A stretch of DNA of 64,000 nt from Cymbomonas tetramitiformis (lineage: Eukaryota; Chlorophyta; Pyramimonadophyceae; Pyramimonadales; Pyramimonadaceae): positions 33,326 through 97,325 of the forward strand of contig LGRX02027831.1 of assembly GCA_001247695.2 (NCBI GenBank). Direction: 5' to 3'. Positions 52,524 to 61,973 of this stretch are shown piece after piece. The translations under genes and the position numbers were made by a program. The notes beneath the pieces were generated by a model. That model did not search any database. It saw nothing but the letters and a program-made list of their open reading frames with translations, and was not told the DNA's origin. How positions within the stretch are numbered: the first letter of the stretch is position 1; every line of letters begins with the position of its first letter.

Positions 52524-53744
52524 TACCGCCTACGCCTCCCTCCTCACTGGCGGATACACGACGTGTTCGCTCAACATCGCCTCAAACCGTACACCAGCGG
52601 TCAAGATACTTTCGCCGCACGCGATCACCTAGCAGTACCTGAAGAGGTGGTAGTGGACGGTCAGAAGGAAGCACACGTTGAGCGTATTCTTGCACGTCGA
52701 GTGCGGTCTGTTCGAGGAAAAGAGGTGGAAGAGTGGAAGGTTCGCTGGACTGGCTACTCCAAAGCTCACGACCAATGGAGGACGCGTGACAAACTTGAAC
52801 GCGGAGGTCCACTTCAACAGCTTCGTGAATTCGAGCAAGCGAGACTGCACATGGAAGCGCAAGTTCGCGACGAAGCCACTCGGCGACGCGAGCAACGTGG
52901 CCGTCACTCCGCTCAAGCCGGAATGACACTGGCCCACCTCATCACTAATCCCTGCGATGAACTGGACCAGCTCGAACAGATGGAATATGATACCCCCCTG
53001 CCGTGGGAACGCCAAGAGCGCGTGGAAGATGGGTCGTTGGCACTGGTGACAGAGCTGCTGGCGATACAGACGAAAGCAACCCGCACGCCCAGGATTCTCG
53101 TACTTTTCAGCGGTACTGGCTCAGTAGAGAGGGAATTCCTAAATTGCTTCCCCTCCGCTTCAGTGGTGACCCTCGACTCCGGACATATCTGGCAACCCAC
53201 TCATGTGTGTGACATCCTGCAATGGGACTACAGACAATACCCGCCTGGATTCTTCGATGTCGTTTGGGCAAGTCCCCCCTGCAGGCAGTACAGTCAAGCG
53301 CGCACCACTGGTGGACCCCCTGACCTTCCCCAGGCTGACAAAATCGTACGACGAGCATTGCAGATCATTGACTACCTGGAGCCGAAACATTGGTTCATGG
53401 AAAACCCCAGAGGTCGCTTCCCTAACGCGCTACGGCTTCGTCCTATGATGCGCCAGCTCCCTCCTCCGCTGGTGTGTACCTACTGCATGTACGGTACGCA
53501 GTACATGAAGCCCACCTGCATATGGACGAACTCAGCGCCACCCACGCCCCTGCTACGCTGTACTGCTTCAACACCGTGTGCGTGCAGATGGGCAACCGGT
53601 GCTCATCCAGAGACTGCTCAGCTTGGACCTCACCCGCAGCAGACTGGAGCGGGCCGATCTGCGAGTGTATATCCCGTGCCAGCACTTCTGCTACGACAAC
53701 TTTTCCGACATTTACGCCTCCGCAACACTGAAGACCCGCTTTAG
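52524..53744 (+). CDS. Integrase tail, chromodomain and C5-type methyltransferase of element I
   Basis: The frame, shifted relative to pol, begins with the conserved gypsy tail PPHWRIHDVFAQHRLKPY (52530-52590), followed by a chromodomain (VERILARRVRSVRGKEVEEW, then RWTGYSKAHDQW; 52670-52850) that could steer integration to marked chromatin, and then a methyltransferase-like domain (53090-53520). The C-terminal 70 residues are Arg/Pro/Leu-rich and may reflect another frame. A methyltransferase after the chromodomain is unusual. Confidence 0.8.
   Translation, partial: YRLRLPPHWRIHDVFAQHRLKPYTSGQDTFAARDHLAVPEEVVVDGQKEAHVERILARRVRSVRGKEVEEWKVRWTGYSKAHDQWRTRDKLERGGPLQQLREFEQARLHMEAQVRDEATRRREQRGRHSAQAGMTLAHLITNPCDELDQLEQMEYDTPLPWERQERVEDGSLALVTELLAIQTKATRTPRILVLFSGTGSVEREFLNCFPSASVVTLDSGHIWQPTHVCDILQWDYRQYPPGFFDVVWASPPCRQYSQARTTGGPPDLPQADKIVRRALQIIDYLEPKHWFMENPRGRFPNALRLRPMMRQLPPPLVCTYCMYGTQYMKPTCIWTNSAPPTPLLRCTASTPCACRWATGAHPETAQLGPHPQQTGAGRSASVYPVPALLLRQLFRHLRLRNTEDPL
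53090..53520 (+). other. C5-cytosine methyltransferase-like domain at the end of pol
   Basis: Motif I ILVLFSGTGSVEREF, motif IV WASPPCRQYSQAR with the catalytic Pro-Cys, motif VI-like WFMENPRG (ENP instead of ENV), and KPTCIWTN. This is the signature of a compact Dcm-like family also seen in phages and large viruses. The target-recognition part is short or missing, so activity is uncertain. It differs clearly from the DNMT3-like domain of element A. Confidence 0.75.
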
Positions 53745-53918
53745 ATTCCAAGTGGCACCCTTCTTCATGAAAGTGGTGCCCTGGTAGCGGCAGGCAAACT
53801 ATGCTCGAAGAGGGACCAGAGAACCTAAGAACTGGAAAAAGAAAGGAACCAGAAAACCTAAGAACTGGAACTTAGATGGGTACCTTAGCGGAGTGATCCC
53901 AGGAGGTAGACCACTCCT

Positions 53919-53932
53919 AAGGGGGGGAGAGT
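53919..53932 (+). promoter_or_regulatory. Polypurine tract of element I
   Basis: AAGGGGGGGAGAGT directly before the 3' LTR; expected plus-strand primer. Confidence 0.85.
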
Positions 53933-54617
53933 TGTGCCCGGAGGCACAGCGTGAGCCGATATGCCTATGCGTCCGTATGTGTGTCATCGGGGGTAATCTG
54001 GGATTGGCACGATGACAGTGAAATTGGGCTTGAAATCACGATGAGAATGAATACCAGATGTCCGGGGTATGACAGTATGACACTATGACAGTATGACAGT
54101 ATGACACTATAGTAGTATGACAGTACTGTGGGGGGTGTCATCGTGGAACTCAGTCAGACCCTCGAAGAATGGTCAGATTCGCATCGGGGTTGAAAAGACA
54201 ATGAAATCGAATATCAGATATCAAGGTTATGACAGTATGACAGTATGACGCTATGACATATGACAGTATGACAGTACAGTAGTATGACAGTACTGTGGGG
54301 CAGTCATCGTGTCAGTCTGTCGGCATAACATCTGAATCGAGAATGACGAATCGGAATTAGAAATGAGATCGGATCGGGAATTGAACGTTGAGCCGAAGTG
54401 TGACATCGGCTCTCGAGTGGTTGACCCTGCAACCTGAGTGACGAGTGAATAAGTGGAGCACTTGAGAAGTGTTTAGCCTTCAGAACTCGGAACCGAATTA
54501 TCGTTTGTACCTCAATCTGGCCCTGATCCAGTATATTATAAAAATCCGAATTGTGTACCTTTGCACGTTCAATCAAAAACATATCTCCGAGCATCTGTCG
54601 TAGTGCCCACGGGCACA
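53933..54617 (+). repeat. 3' LTR of element I
   Basis: 685 bp, same ends and internal octamer arrays as the 5' LTR. The minus-strand reading frame of the neighbouring gene runs into it, which is accidental. Confidence 0.97.
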
Positions 54618-55649
54618 TGAACACCAAGACCCACATACACCTGTGGCCAATAGGTCCATGTTCCAAATGTCCAATCACATGCAGGCGCCCAGACTGACTC
54701 AATCGTCTGAAGTACGCGGCTCTGCTCTCGGTCATATCTGTCAAATAGTAAGAAGGAACATGCACGCATGCCACCACACGGCTGGCCATAACTGCCAATG
54801 GAAACGCGATATCGAGCGCTGCAAACCAGGGAGAGGTCACCACGGCATCACAGACGCCATACTTCTCCTTCCATATGCGATAGTTACCTGGCTGAAGTGC
54901 ATCATGCGCCTCAGACCAACCCAGCTGAGAGTTCCAGTCATTATTCATAAATCTCAACTGTGACCATTGCTCCACCATCACTGCACTGATGACCCCAGTA
55001 CCTGCCCATGGGTCCCACACGCCATCGATGGACTTCCAGTCCACCTCTGTCGCCAAGCGCCTCACCTCGGAAGGCACTGTGATGACCAGCTCAAGCCCCC
55101 ACTGCAGTGCACTGGCTTCGCGCACCTGAGCCCTGGTCATATGTCTCAATTCTCCTCGTTTCTCAACTTCTTCTTCAGCCAAAGCAGGCACCCGAGGTGC
55201 ATCCCTCAGTTGCCTTGCCATTGCTTTCTGTTCTCGATACTTCTTGCTCAGCACGATCCCTCATTCCAGTGCCCTGGCATGAAGATCTGCACAGCCTCTG
55301 AGAGCTTGTCCTGTCTGCCCCAATCAACCTGATCTGGCATGTGAAGGAGCAAGTCCTTTTCTTCCAGCATCATCTCCCTTGACGAGATAGCATGCCATGG
55401 CTGAAACCTATCTCCCTTCACCACACGACGGGGACCCACGTCTGCTGGCAGCAGGCGCATGTCTGAGGACAGCTTCTCATTCAATTGCTGCTCCTTCATC
55501 CCCAATCTGTCCTCCAGGACACAAGAGCTCTTGATTTCCTGGGTCTGCACCTCAGCGCTAGCAGCTTGCATCCTCGTGCCTAAGCACCTAGGACATAGCC
55601 ACTCGCCTTCTGGTACTTCATCCAGTCTTTGGGGTAAGGGCTGTTCCAT
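54618..55649 (-). pseudogene. PHD-finger/methyltransferase-like gene, broken by element I and by a MITE end
   Basis: Two frames. 55649-55248 has the end of a PHD finger (LPQRLDEVPEGEWLCPRCLG); its first residues come from the Harbinger-like terminus at 55638, so the 5' part of the finger is lost. 55254-54618 carries a Rossmann-type methyltransferase core: VWDPWAGTGVISAVM (SAM-binding), NNDWNS, DAVVTSPWFAALDIA (SPW in place of the DPPY-type motif). The frames meet at 55250 with a shift. The last 105 residues of the long frame are LTR sequence; the true end is at 40358-40493. It may be an amino-methyltransferase, or a relic of another mobile element. Confidence 0.7.
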
Positions 55650-55690
55650 TTATTGTCCTATGGGGGGGGGTGGAAGGCACGTTGCTTGAA
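55638..55690 (+). mobile_element. Solitary Harbinger-like terminus
   Basis: GGGCTGTTCCATTTATTGTC and the following G-run match the left end of the MITE at 18303, again preceded by TAA (55635-55637). No matching right end was found up to 57 kb, so the element is truncated or much longer. It falls in the PHD-finger coding sequence. Confidence 0.7.
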
Positions 55691-56478
55691 CCCCCTCCCC
55701 CCCTGAGGACAACCATGCATACCGACCCCCCCTACCCTGAGGACACGATCACCGGAGCCCCCCCTCCCCCCTCCGGACACGCAAATTATGCAGACTTCAT
55801 TTCACTTTTATTATCGAAGTCGGAACTAACCGCAACCATGGGACATTCAAGGTTAATATATTTGTTGTGCGTAATAATCTTGATGGCGCTACATCCACAT
55901 ACGTCGATATGCATCTTTCCGCATGACGACGACGCGGGAGGAATGTGATACTTACACACGGGTACATACGTGTAATGCTCTACTCCGGCATGCTGAAACA
56001 CTTATTCGTGTAGACTTTACATACACACCAATTTTGGTTGAAATTGCTATAAAGTAATAGGATTGACATAATGCTTGATGCACATTTACGCTTACATATG
56101 CAAACAACAACTAAAAGCATTGGAGACATCATTTACAGACTCGCACCTATACGGCATGGAGGTTGTGTGTGTCTCGGGCGCTCGCCCACCAACCAACCAG
56201 TGCTTCATATGTATATATGTATATATGTATATATATTCAATGCTTCATTACTTCATATCCAAATCAATGATAAGATATCTCAAAGACGGGTGGATCTCTA
56301 TTGCGGTCGCGAAAAATGCTGACTGCGCTGTTTGATAAAAGCACAGTGCAATTGGGTTACCATTCAAAAGAACAAGAACGGGATCACTATGGGGAACAAG
56401 TAATTTGATGAGGCACTCACGTGAAGCCTTGATAACAAGCTGCTTGGCGAAGTCCGCTTGCACTTCTGCAAGTACTTT

Positions 56479-56676
56479 CTTAAGTTTTCTTAAGTTTTTC
56501 TTAAGTTTTCTTAAGTTTTCGATATAAACCCACACTATGCATATTTAAATCGGGGCAGTTAGCTATTGGCCGACAGTATACTTAAGAATTATACTTAAGA
56601 GAACTTAAGAAAATGTAAGTACGTGGAAGCTTCTTGGTAGGAGGATATTGTCCACATGGCTTAAGGATAACTTAAG
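56479..56676. repeat. Nine CTTAAG motifs, possible transposon end
   Basis: Four copies of TTTTCTTAAG lie left and five copies of CTTAAGA/CTTAAGG lie right of a 60-bp centre that contains CACTATGC (56533-56540). Several ACGTG motifs follow (56609-56825). CACTA elements start with CACTA and have subterminal repeats, and a CACTA-like transposase gene follows on the right, so 56533 may be its left end. The opposite end would be outside the window. Confidence 0.4.
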
Positions 56677-56883
56677 AAAACTGGAGAATCTTATCCAAAT
56701 GTAAGCACGTGATTGGCTGGAATGTAGGAGATATGCACACGTGTAAGAAAGCTATATGCTGGATATTTAAAGATTGTATACACATGCATGCACGTAATTG
56801 GTTGTTAAGAAGACACGTGTAGGCAGGACAATGCTTCCCATCGCAAAGATATTTACAAATGTAACATTGTGACTGGTTCCACA

Positions 56884-56915
56884 TTTAGGGTCTAAACCCT
56901 AAACCCTAAAACCCT
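56884..56915. repeat. Interstitial telomere-like tract
   Basis: TTTAGGG, then two CCCTAAA copies and a partial third on the same strand, i.e. inverted motifs of the plant-type telomere repeat. Confidence 0.7.
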
Positions 56916-56991
56916 TCAATCAAACAGTCAGCAGCTGGGTACCGCGTACACTACTATGGGATGCTACCCATTCCATCCAGCTTCCAGTTAA

Positions 56992-57038
<47 letters not shown>

Positions 57039-57039
57039 G
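56992..57039. repeat. (CTAT)n microsatellite
   Basis: Twelve perfect tetramer copies. Confidence 0.95.
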
Positions 57040-57312
57040 TATAACCCACGTGGCTTGGTGACATGCACGTGCAGAGTGACAGGCGAATGATTCTGCTGCC
57101 GTAGATAGATCTGCAGCACCGTTGGGAACGTCGGGGACTGCTCGCTGTTGCAGTTGAGAGAAGGCCTGGAAGCTGCGCATCCCACCCCAGATTCTCAGTA
57201 ACTTACACCCCTTGCCGCTTGTGACTTTTTCGAGCAGCCTAGGAGAAAATGGCACGTGCGACACCACAGGAAAGTTCACATTCTTATTACCTGAACGAAG
57301 CGCGGAAGGGGA

Positions 57313-58338
57313 TTAATGAATGCCTTGGATCTCACGCAGCAGGTGCACCGCATGGTAGAGGTTGTCGCCCGTGTCTTTACTCTTTGTTTCAACGAATAAT
57401 GCCTTCGTTCCGATGAGCGCGCATGGCAGTAGCAGCTCTACGTAATCATTTCTGGCGAGCACAGTGATTCCTTGGTTCTCCATATATTCATCTTCTACCT
57501 GACGGTACGCTCGCAAACTGGCCAAACGGCACACCGTATGCTGGCTCTCGGTGTCTATCACCAGGTAGTATGCAAGGACCTTCGCATATGGGAATTCTGA
57601 TAGGGAGTCCAGCCCAGTCGGGAGCAAGTTCCCGAAGCCAGTGTCCGAGATGGAAACGTGGTAGGAGACTCGCTTCTCCGCCCTCGTGTACAAGGAAGAC
57701 GTGAATTCCTCCAGATTCAGGGACATCCTCAAGTACACAATGATATCGCACGTGCATAATGCCTGTGCGCCCTGCTGCCGGGGGTGCAACATGCCAACCA
57801 AATGCTGCAGTTGTGCTAAGCAGCTTGCGAGGACGGGTGCGTCGTGAGCTACGCGCCTGCCGGTACCCATGAAATAGCAAGGAGATGTCTTAGCCTCCGC
57901 GGCTGGGTCCACAAGCCCGACCGAGACGACCGCTGCTTGGCCGGGGTAAACCTCGTTGGCTAACTCCGGTAGGGAGCGCATTGTTGGATGCAAGCTTACA
58001 TATGCCTCCAGGGCGAGCTTCTCGCACGTCCCATTCATGATGGCCTCCACAGGCTTGTTCTTGACGTGAGAGTCTTTCACGATTTCTTTCGCCCGCTGAA
58101 TACCTCGTTCCACCCAGAACTCCATGGCCGCACCCACATCCCCTAGATAGTATTCTTGCCGGAACAGGTGCACCACCGCCAGACGCATGTTGAATGTAAG
58201 CATCTTCGCCGGGCCCTTATCTTCCATGATCGCGGCGTGCTCCCACAAATGCTCCTTTGCCACCTCCCGCGCCCGCCGTACCTCCGTCTCCGTGAGGGGG
58301 CTATCTGCTGTTACCATCCCTCGCGTGTAATGCAACAC
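57313..58338 (-). CDS. CACTA/EnSpm-like transposase, C-terminal exon
   Basis: Last exon of a split gene read from 64000 to 57313. It begins at about RRAVLHYTRGMV and includes AKMLTFNMRLAVVHLFRQEY, which fits the N.H...H block downstream of the DDE domain in TNP2-type (Transposase_21/DUF4218) proteins, followed by an unrecognised C-terminus and a stop at 57313. Just upstream (58345-58470) is a small exon-like piece (MWTMEDFLNFV) after an acceptor GGGGGGCAG, but a TGA separates it from this exon in the frame that otherwise fits, so the gene may be slightly damaged. Confidence 0.55.
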   Translation of the reverse strand: MLHYTRGMVTADSPLTETEVRRAREVAKEHLWEHAAIMEDKGPAKMLTFNMRLAVVHLFRQEYYLGDVGAAMEFWVERGIQRAKEIVKDSHVKNKPVEAIMNGTCEKLALEAYVSLHPTMRSLPELANEVYPGQAAVVSVGLVDPAAEAKTSPCYFMGTGRRVAHDAPVLASCLAQLQHLVGMLHPRQQGAQALCTCDIIVYLRMSLNLEEFTSSLYTRAEKRVSYHVSISDTGFGNLLPTGLDSLSEFPYAKVLAYYLVIDTESQHTVCRLASLRAYRQVEDEYMENQGITVLARNDYVELLLPCALIGTKALFVETKSKDTGDNLYHAVHLLREIQGIH

Positions 58339-58624
58339 CGCCCGCCGCAGGTGTTGTCAGGCAGCCTCCATGACCATGTTCCAATGGACCAGCAGATCGC
58401 CAAACACCAAGGTGAGTAGTATACCACGAAATTCAGGAAATCCTCCATGGTCCACATACCTGCCCCCCAACACCCCTCCCCGGGTACGATTTACACAAAC
58501 TAACACAACAGCACACGCACTCCCCATAACGACAAACACCATTGCGCTTGTTCATGGATAGGTCAGGCACAGCCGCACCCTCACGTACCCTGCACATGTC
58601 GCGAGTCATTTCAGATAAGCACAA

Positions 58625-58825
58625 CGTTTGGCGCTCTGTTTGAGCTAATGCCACGAACGAATTGCAACCTGACAAAATCTGTCGCCAAAAAGATAGGGTT
58701 GCCAAGCGTGCCTCCATCTTTTCTTCTTTTCGATGGAGGCACACTTGGCAACCCTATCTTTTTGGCGACAGATTTTGTCAGGTTGCAATTCGTTCGTGGC
58801 ATTAGCTCAAACAGAGCGCCAAACG
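58625..58825. repeat. Foldback element, 94-bp arms, in a transposase intron
   Basis: Arms 58625-58718 and 58732-58825 are inverted copies with one mismatch, separated by 13 bases. The outer part of the right arm (GTGGCATTAGCTCAAACAGA and on) is the 5' half of the tRNA-like unit found at 39112, 39430 and 59719. The transcript would form a near-perfect 94-bp hairpin, a possible source of small RNA. Confidence 0.92.
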
Positions 58826-58834
58826 CTGCTATCA

Positions 58835-59668
58835 TCAGTGCGTTTGAGCCTCTTTCTGAAATAATGAGCAGGGAAGACTGGACGTGTACGCACCCAAGTA
58901 CTTCACCACGCAATGGTACGGGCGGCCTATGTCGTGAGGCGGTTGGATGAGGGCTGCCCGGCTTTGGATCTCATCAACAATCGCTTTCGGCAGAACCAGC
59001 CTAGGGTGCGTGTTGTTGCTCAGCTTGCCAAACCAGAGCTTGAGGCACCTCTTTACATTCCCGTACAACACACAATGTGCGAATGGGTGGGCATATGCGT
59101 GCATCGGGTCAAAGTACGGAATGCGCTCCAAGGCACCTCGTCCGTGTCTCCCTGTGGCGTGTGCTGGTTCGGCGCCCGATTCTGTGCTCGCCACCATCGA
59201 GGCGTGCATCTGCTTAGTGATCATTGCATCGGCATCGTCCGCCCACACCTTCTTTGACCCTTTAGAGTTGGTCCATCCTTGCTGCTCCACTTCCTTGAAA
59301 TAGCCCCGGAAATACATCCCTCGCCCCCCCGGCCCAACAGTTCCCTCAAACAGACTGTACGGATCGGCGCGGTAACTGCTAATTCCCATGAACCTGCCCA
59401 TCGTTATCCGCATAACGGAGTCGGCATACACCATTCCCAGGATCACGGTCAGCTGGTAAGATTTCTTGAGGAACGCATCGTGCACCACAAAAGCTGCTCC
59501 GTCAACCGTCTGACCCTTGCTCAGGCTGAGCATCTCGTCTTCGAAGAGCCCCCATACCACCAACGGATTAACAATCTTCTGCCGTGGCCCTTTTGTCATC
59601 CATAGGTACTTGTGAAACTTGTCACGGTGCCTCATCTGCATTCGTGCCACCCCCATTCCACCTTCCAT
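58835..59668 (-). CDS. CACTA/EnSpm-like transposase, exon with catalytic region
   Basis: The frame opens with ATG at 59668, but this is an internal exon, so its exact right border is not fixed. It ends near KYLG at a donor TTGG^GTGCGT (about 58890). DYFDPMHAYAHPFAHC-like sequence (here YFDPMHAYAHPFAHCVLYGN) fits the D.MH...LG..K block of TNP2 transposases; AKGQ and SKGSKKVWADDADAMI precede it. The following intron holds a long foldback element. Confidence 0.55.
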   Translation of the reverse strand: MEGGMGVARMQMRHRDKFHKYLWMTKGPRQKIVNPLVVWGLFEDEMLSLSKGQTVDGAAFVVHDAFLKKSYQLTVILGMVYADSVMRITMGRFMGISSYRADPYSLFEGTVGPGGRGMYFRGYFKEVEQQGWTNSKGSKKVWADDADAMITKQMHASMVASTESGAEPAHATGRHGRGALERIPYFDPMHAYAHPFAHCVLYGNVKRCLKLWFGKLSNNTHPRLVLPKAIVDEIQSRAALIQPPHDIGRPYHCVVKYLGAYTSSLPCSLFQKEAQTH

Positions 59669-59718
59669 TCCTCAAAGATATGCGATAGCATTTGGCTTCA
59701 GATTCCTGCAGAGTGCAA

Positions 59719-59786
59719 GTGGCGTTACCTAAAACAGAGCGCCAAACCCTTGGTTTGGAGATCTCGGTGAAAGTCCGAGATGCCAC
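59719..59786 (+). repeat. tRNA-like cloverleaf unit
   Basis: 68 bases: acceptor stem GTGGCGT/ATGCCAC, anticodon-like stem CCAAA/TTTGG with a 7-base loop CCCTTGG (CTT at the anticodon place), T-stem CTCGG/CCGAG with loop TGAAAGT. The D-stem is damaged (ACCT instead of GCTC). Same family as at 39112 and 39430; it lies between transposase exons. The odd T-loop argues against a working tRNA. Confidence 0.6.
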
Positions 59787-60126
59787 ACATTTACGAGGCG
59801 CGCTTCCTCGCACTTTCCCTTCCCCTCTCTTTTCCTTCCCCTCTCCCCTTGCAAGCTTGCTACTGCCACCATAATAAGCTAATAATGCCACAAGCCACAA
59901 GCTACGCTGGATACCTGGATTAACCTGTAGCCACTCCACCATCCAGATCCACCATCTTCATACGTACCGAGTAATGAAGGTCTTCGCTTTTGACCACCCC
60001 GACACCCATGGAGTAAGACCTGCACTCCACATCCCCGCGCACGCGCTCAGCCAGTTGCATCCGCGGCGGCTGGTTGCACGACATGCTTGTGTATATATGG
60101 GGTGTGCAAGATGGTGTGGGGGGGGG

Positions 60127-61692
60127 TCACCCAACATCTGAGTTGAACACTTGACAGTCATCCGCCCCGGGGGAAATCACCATCACGTGGTGCTCGGCGT
60201 ATTCCACATAAGGATCACCTCCAACGGGGGTTTCGATCCTAGGAGCGTCCTGTAAGAGAGCGCCCTTAACGGACGCGTGGCGGTTTATGGTTCTCGCCAG
60301 TTCCGATGTCCAGAAGTCACACTGTAAGCGCGCGTCTCGGCGGGCACGGGCCTTGCAAAACTCTGGGCATTCCATCCATCTTCGGATGGTATCCTCGATC
60401 GGGAAATAATAGAACCACTCCTTCGGGCGCAACTTCTCCCCGTCCGCGGTTTTCACAACCTCAAACCGTCTTTCCTTGCAGCGCTTGACAACGATACCCG
60501 CTTCGTCTTTCTCCAGCACCACACCGCACTCCTCCATTGGGTCCCATTTCCTCGGATCTGGCTCTCGGGGGAAATGTCGGCACCACCGCGGGCATACATG
60601 AACCGCATATGCCATGTGATCTTCTACTTGCATGTAAGTCCGCATCCTATATAGGGTGCTTGGCAAGCGACATCGGGTAGGCCCACCCAGCAGCATGAGC
60701 AGGACCTTCAGAAATCTGTCAAAAGCTGGCCGTGACCAGCCTTGGTCCATTCGCAACTGCATGAAGTAGTAGACCGCCTCACCAACGGTTATATCATTAT
60801 CCGGATTGTCACTAAACAGCGGTTCACCTGGGCGGATGTCCCATTGCAGGTTCTCCGGCGGAGGCATGTCCACGACATTTTCTTCCTCAGGCATGTCCAC
60901 GTCCTGCCCTTCCTCGGCCGTGCGCAAGAGTTCATCCATGAGACCTGCCTCCGTGGCCGTGCGCTCGTCCCACATGTCGTAGTCTGTTGGCCACGCCTGG
61001 TCGCAACCGTGGGCATGGAAGGCCTGCTTTATCAAACCGTGCGTACGAACCCCATACCGCATTGTTAGTTCTTTATACACCCGTTGTGGGCTGGCAATAC
61101 ACTTAGCACACAAGAATGTTGCTGTCGTACGTACCTGGACAAATATTTTTTCGTTATACTCGGTGGCATCACTTTCCAGACGTAGCTGCCCCAGTAGCCG
61201 TGCGGTCTCCGCGTCGTCAGGTCCCTCCTCGTCTGAGAAGCCATCGGCACTTGCTTTAAGAAGGTCAGGCACCTCCTCTAGGTCGAACGACATATTCTCT
61301 GGTACCGCGCTGCCATGTGAGGTCTGGTTCTCCGTTAATTGCTCGTCGGGGCCTAACAGTTCCCCAGGCATGCGCATGGCCCCAATACCGGCCGGCCACG
61401 TAGGTAGCTTCGTCACACGCCATCTCGAAGTAACATTGCCACTTGCCGCGTTTATTGTCTTCGCCACCTTGGTGAGGCGGTCATGCTCCGCCCGAAGCAA
61501 TGGCCCTCCTCCTGCAGGGGGCGCTCCGTCTCGTCGACGGAGGAGTGATCGCAGACTAGTGCGGGTGCCCTTGGACTCCGATGCAATGTCCATCACGTCA
61601 GATAGGCTAAGGCCGTACGTTGCATAAAGATCCTGCAAAAATACGACGATTGTTAGTATTCCACCATGGTTGTTGGCAAACAAAGGTTGCAC
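60127..61692 (-). CDS. CACTA/EnSpm-like transposase, large N-terminal/central exon
   Basis: 521 codons, opening without ATG (internal exon), with GATC-like spliced ends not determined. It includes LLGGPTRCRLPSTLYRMRTY, then CPRWCRHFPREP and RPKEWFYYFPIEDTIRRWME, which fit the zinc-binding C..C and the R..YFPL...R...... block at the start of Transposase_21. A very acidic linker (residues 150-180 and 265-290) precedes it. This exon gives the best evidence for the family. TNP2 proteins cut and move CACTA elements in the nucleus. Confidence 0.6.
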   Translation of the reverse strand: MQPLFANNHGGILTIVVFLQDLYATYGLSLSDVMDIASESKGTRTSLRSLLRRRDGAPPAGGGPLLRAEHDRLTKVAKTINAASGNVTSRWRVTKLPTWPAGIGAMRMPGELLGPDEQLTENQTSHGSAVPENMSFDLEEVPDLLKASADGFSDEEGPDDAETARLLGQLRLESDATEYNEKIFVQVRTTATFLCAKCIASPQRVYKELTMRYGVRTHGLIKQAFHAHGCDQAWPTDYDMWDERTATEAGLMDELLRTAEEGQDVDMPEEENVVDMPPPENLQWDIRPGEPLFSDNPDNDITVGEAVYYFMQLRMDQGWSRPAFDRFLKVLLMLLGGPTRCRLPSTLYRMRTYMQVEDHMAYAVHVCPRWCRHFPREPDPRKWDPMEECGVVLEKDEAGIVVKRCKERRFEVVKTADGEKLRPKEWFYYFPIEDTIRRWMECPEFCKARARRDARLQCDFWTSELARTINRHASVKGALLQDAPRIETPVGGDPYVEYAEHHVMVISPGADDCQVFNSDVG

Positions 61693-61973
61693 GCGCTGCC
61701 TCCCCCCCCCTCATCCCCACCCCGTGAACACTTGGCCAACAGGAGGACGATACTGTAGGCGCACCCGCAGCAATCATGTCGGCGAGGGAAGCTTTCAACC
61801 CGTGAGGCAAGTTGCGACAGGCAGTTGGAGCATGTACTTTGCGGGTTCTCAATATTAAAAATATTTGCATGTTTACGATGTCTAAGGGGCTGCGCCACGC
61901 CCTTCCCTAGCGCACTCCCTAGTGCGTATTGCATGTGCCCCACGTCTGTTCGCACACGACTGCCGTGTGGGTT

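Larger units (their letters stand above)
40494..54617 (+). mobile_element. Complete Ty3/gypsy retrotransposon I carrying two methyltransferases
   Basis: 14,124 bp. LTRs 40494-41179 and 53933-54617 begin TGTGCCC and end GGGCACA and differ at only three places (two substitutions, one 1-bp indel). The 5-bp target duplication TGAAC flanks it (40489-40493 and 54618-54622). A TGGTATCAG primer-binding site follows the 5' LTR and a purine tract AAGGGGGGGAGA precedes the 3' LTR. Gene order: small ORF, Gln-rich/gag, protease, RT, RNase H, Dam-like adenine methyltransferase, integrase, chromodomain, C5-type methyltransferase. The nearly identical LTRs mean a recent insertion. Confidence 0.97.
55691..57312. 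other. Stretch without supported genes; repeats and a possible CACTA end
   Basis: It contains C-rich DNA (55691-55780), AT-rich DNA, the CTTAAG cluster, a telomere-like tract and a CTAT microsatellite. A 95-codon minus frame (56248-56535) starts in the CTTAAG repeats and is not recognised. Confidence 0.45.

Noticed and set aside
54304..54617. C-terminal 105 residues of the minus-strand methyltransferase-like frame
   Set aside because: They are translated from the 3' LTR of element I; the same residues occur in a frame in the 5' LTR (40866-41180). The real gene end is at 40358-40493.
58611..58950. Mirror-image ORFs of 100 codons on both strands
   Set aside because: They result from the perfect inverted repeat of the foldback element.
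59719..59786. tRNA-Lys(CTT) gene
   Set aside because: The 7-base loop with CTT fits, but the D-stem is broken and the T-loop is the abnormal one of the repeat family.
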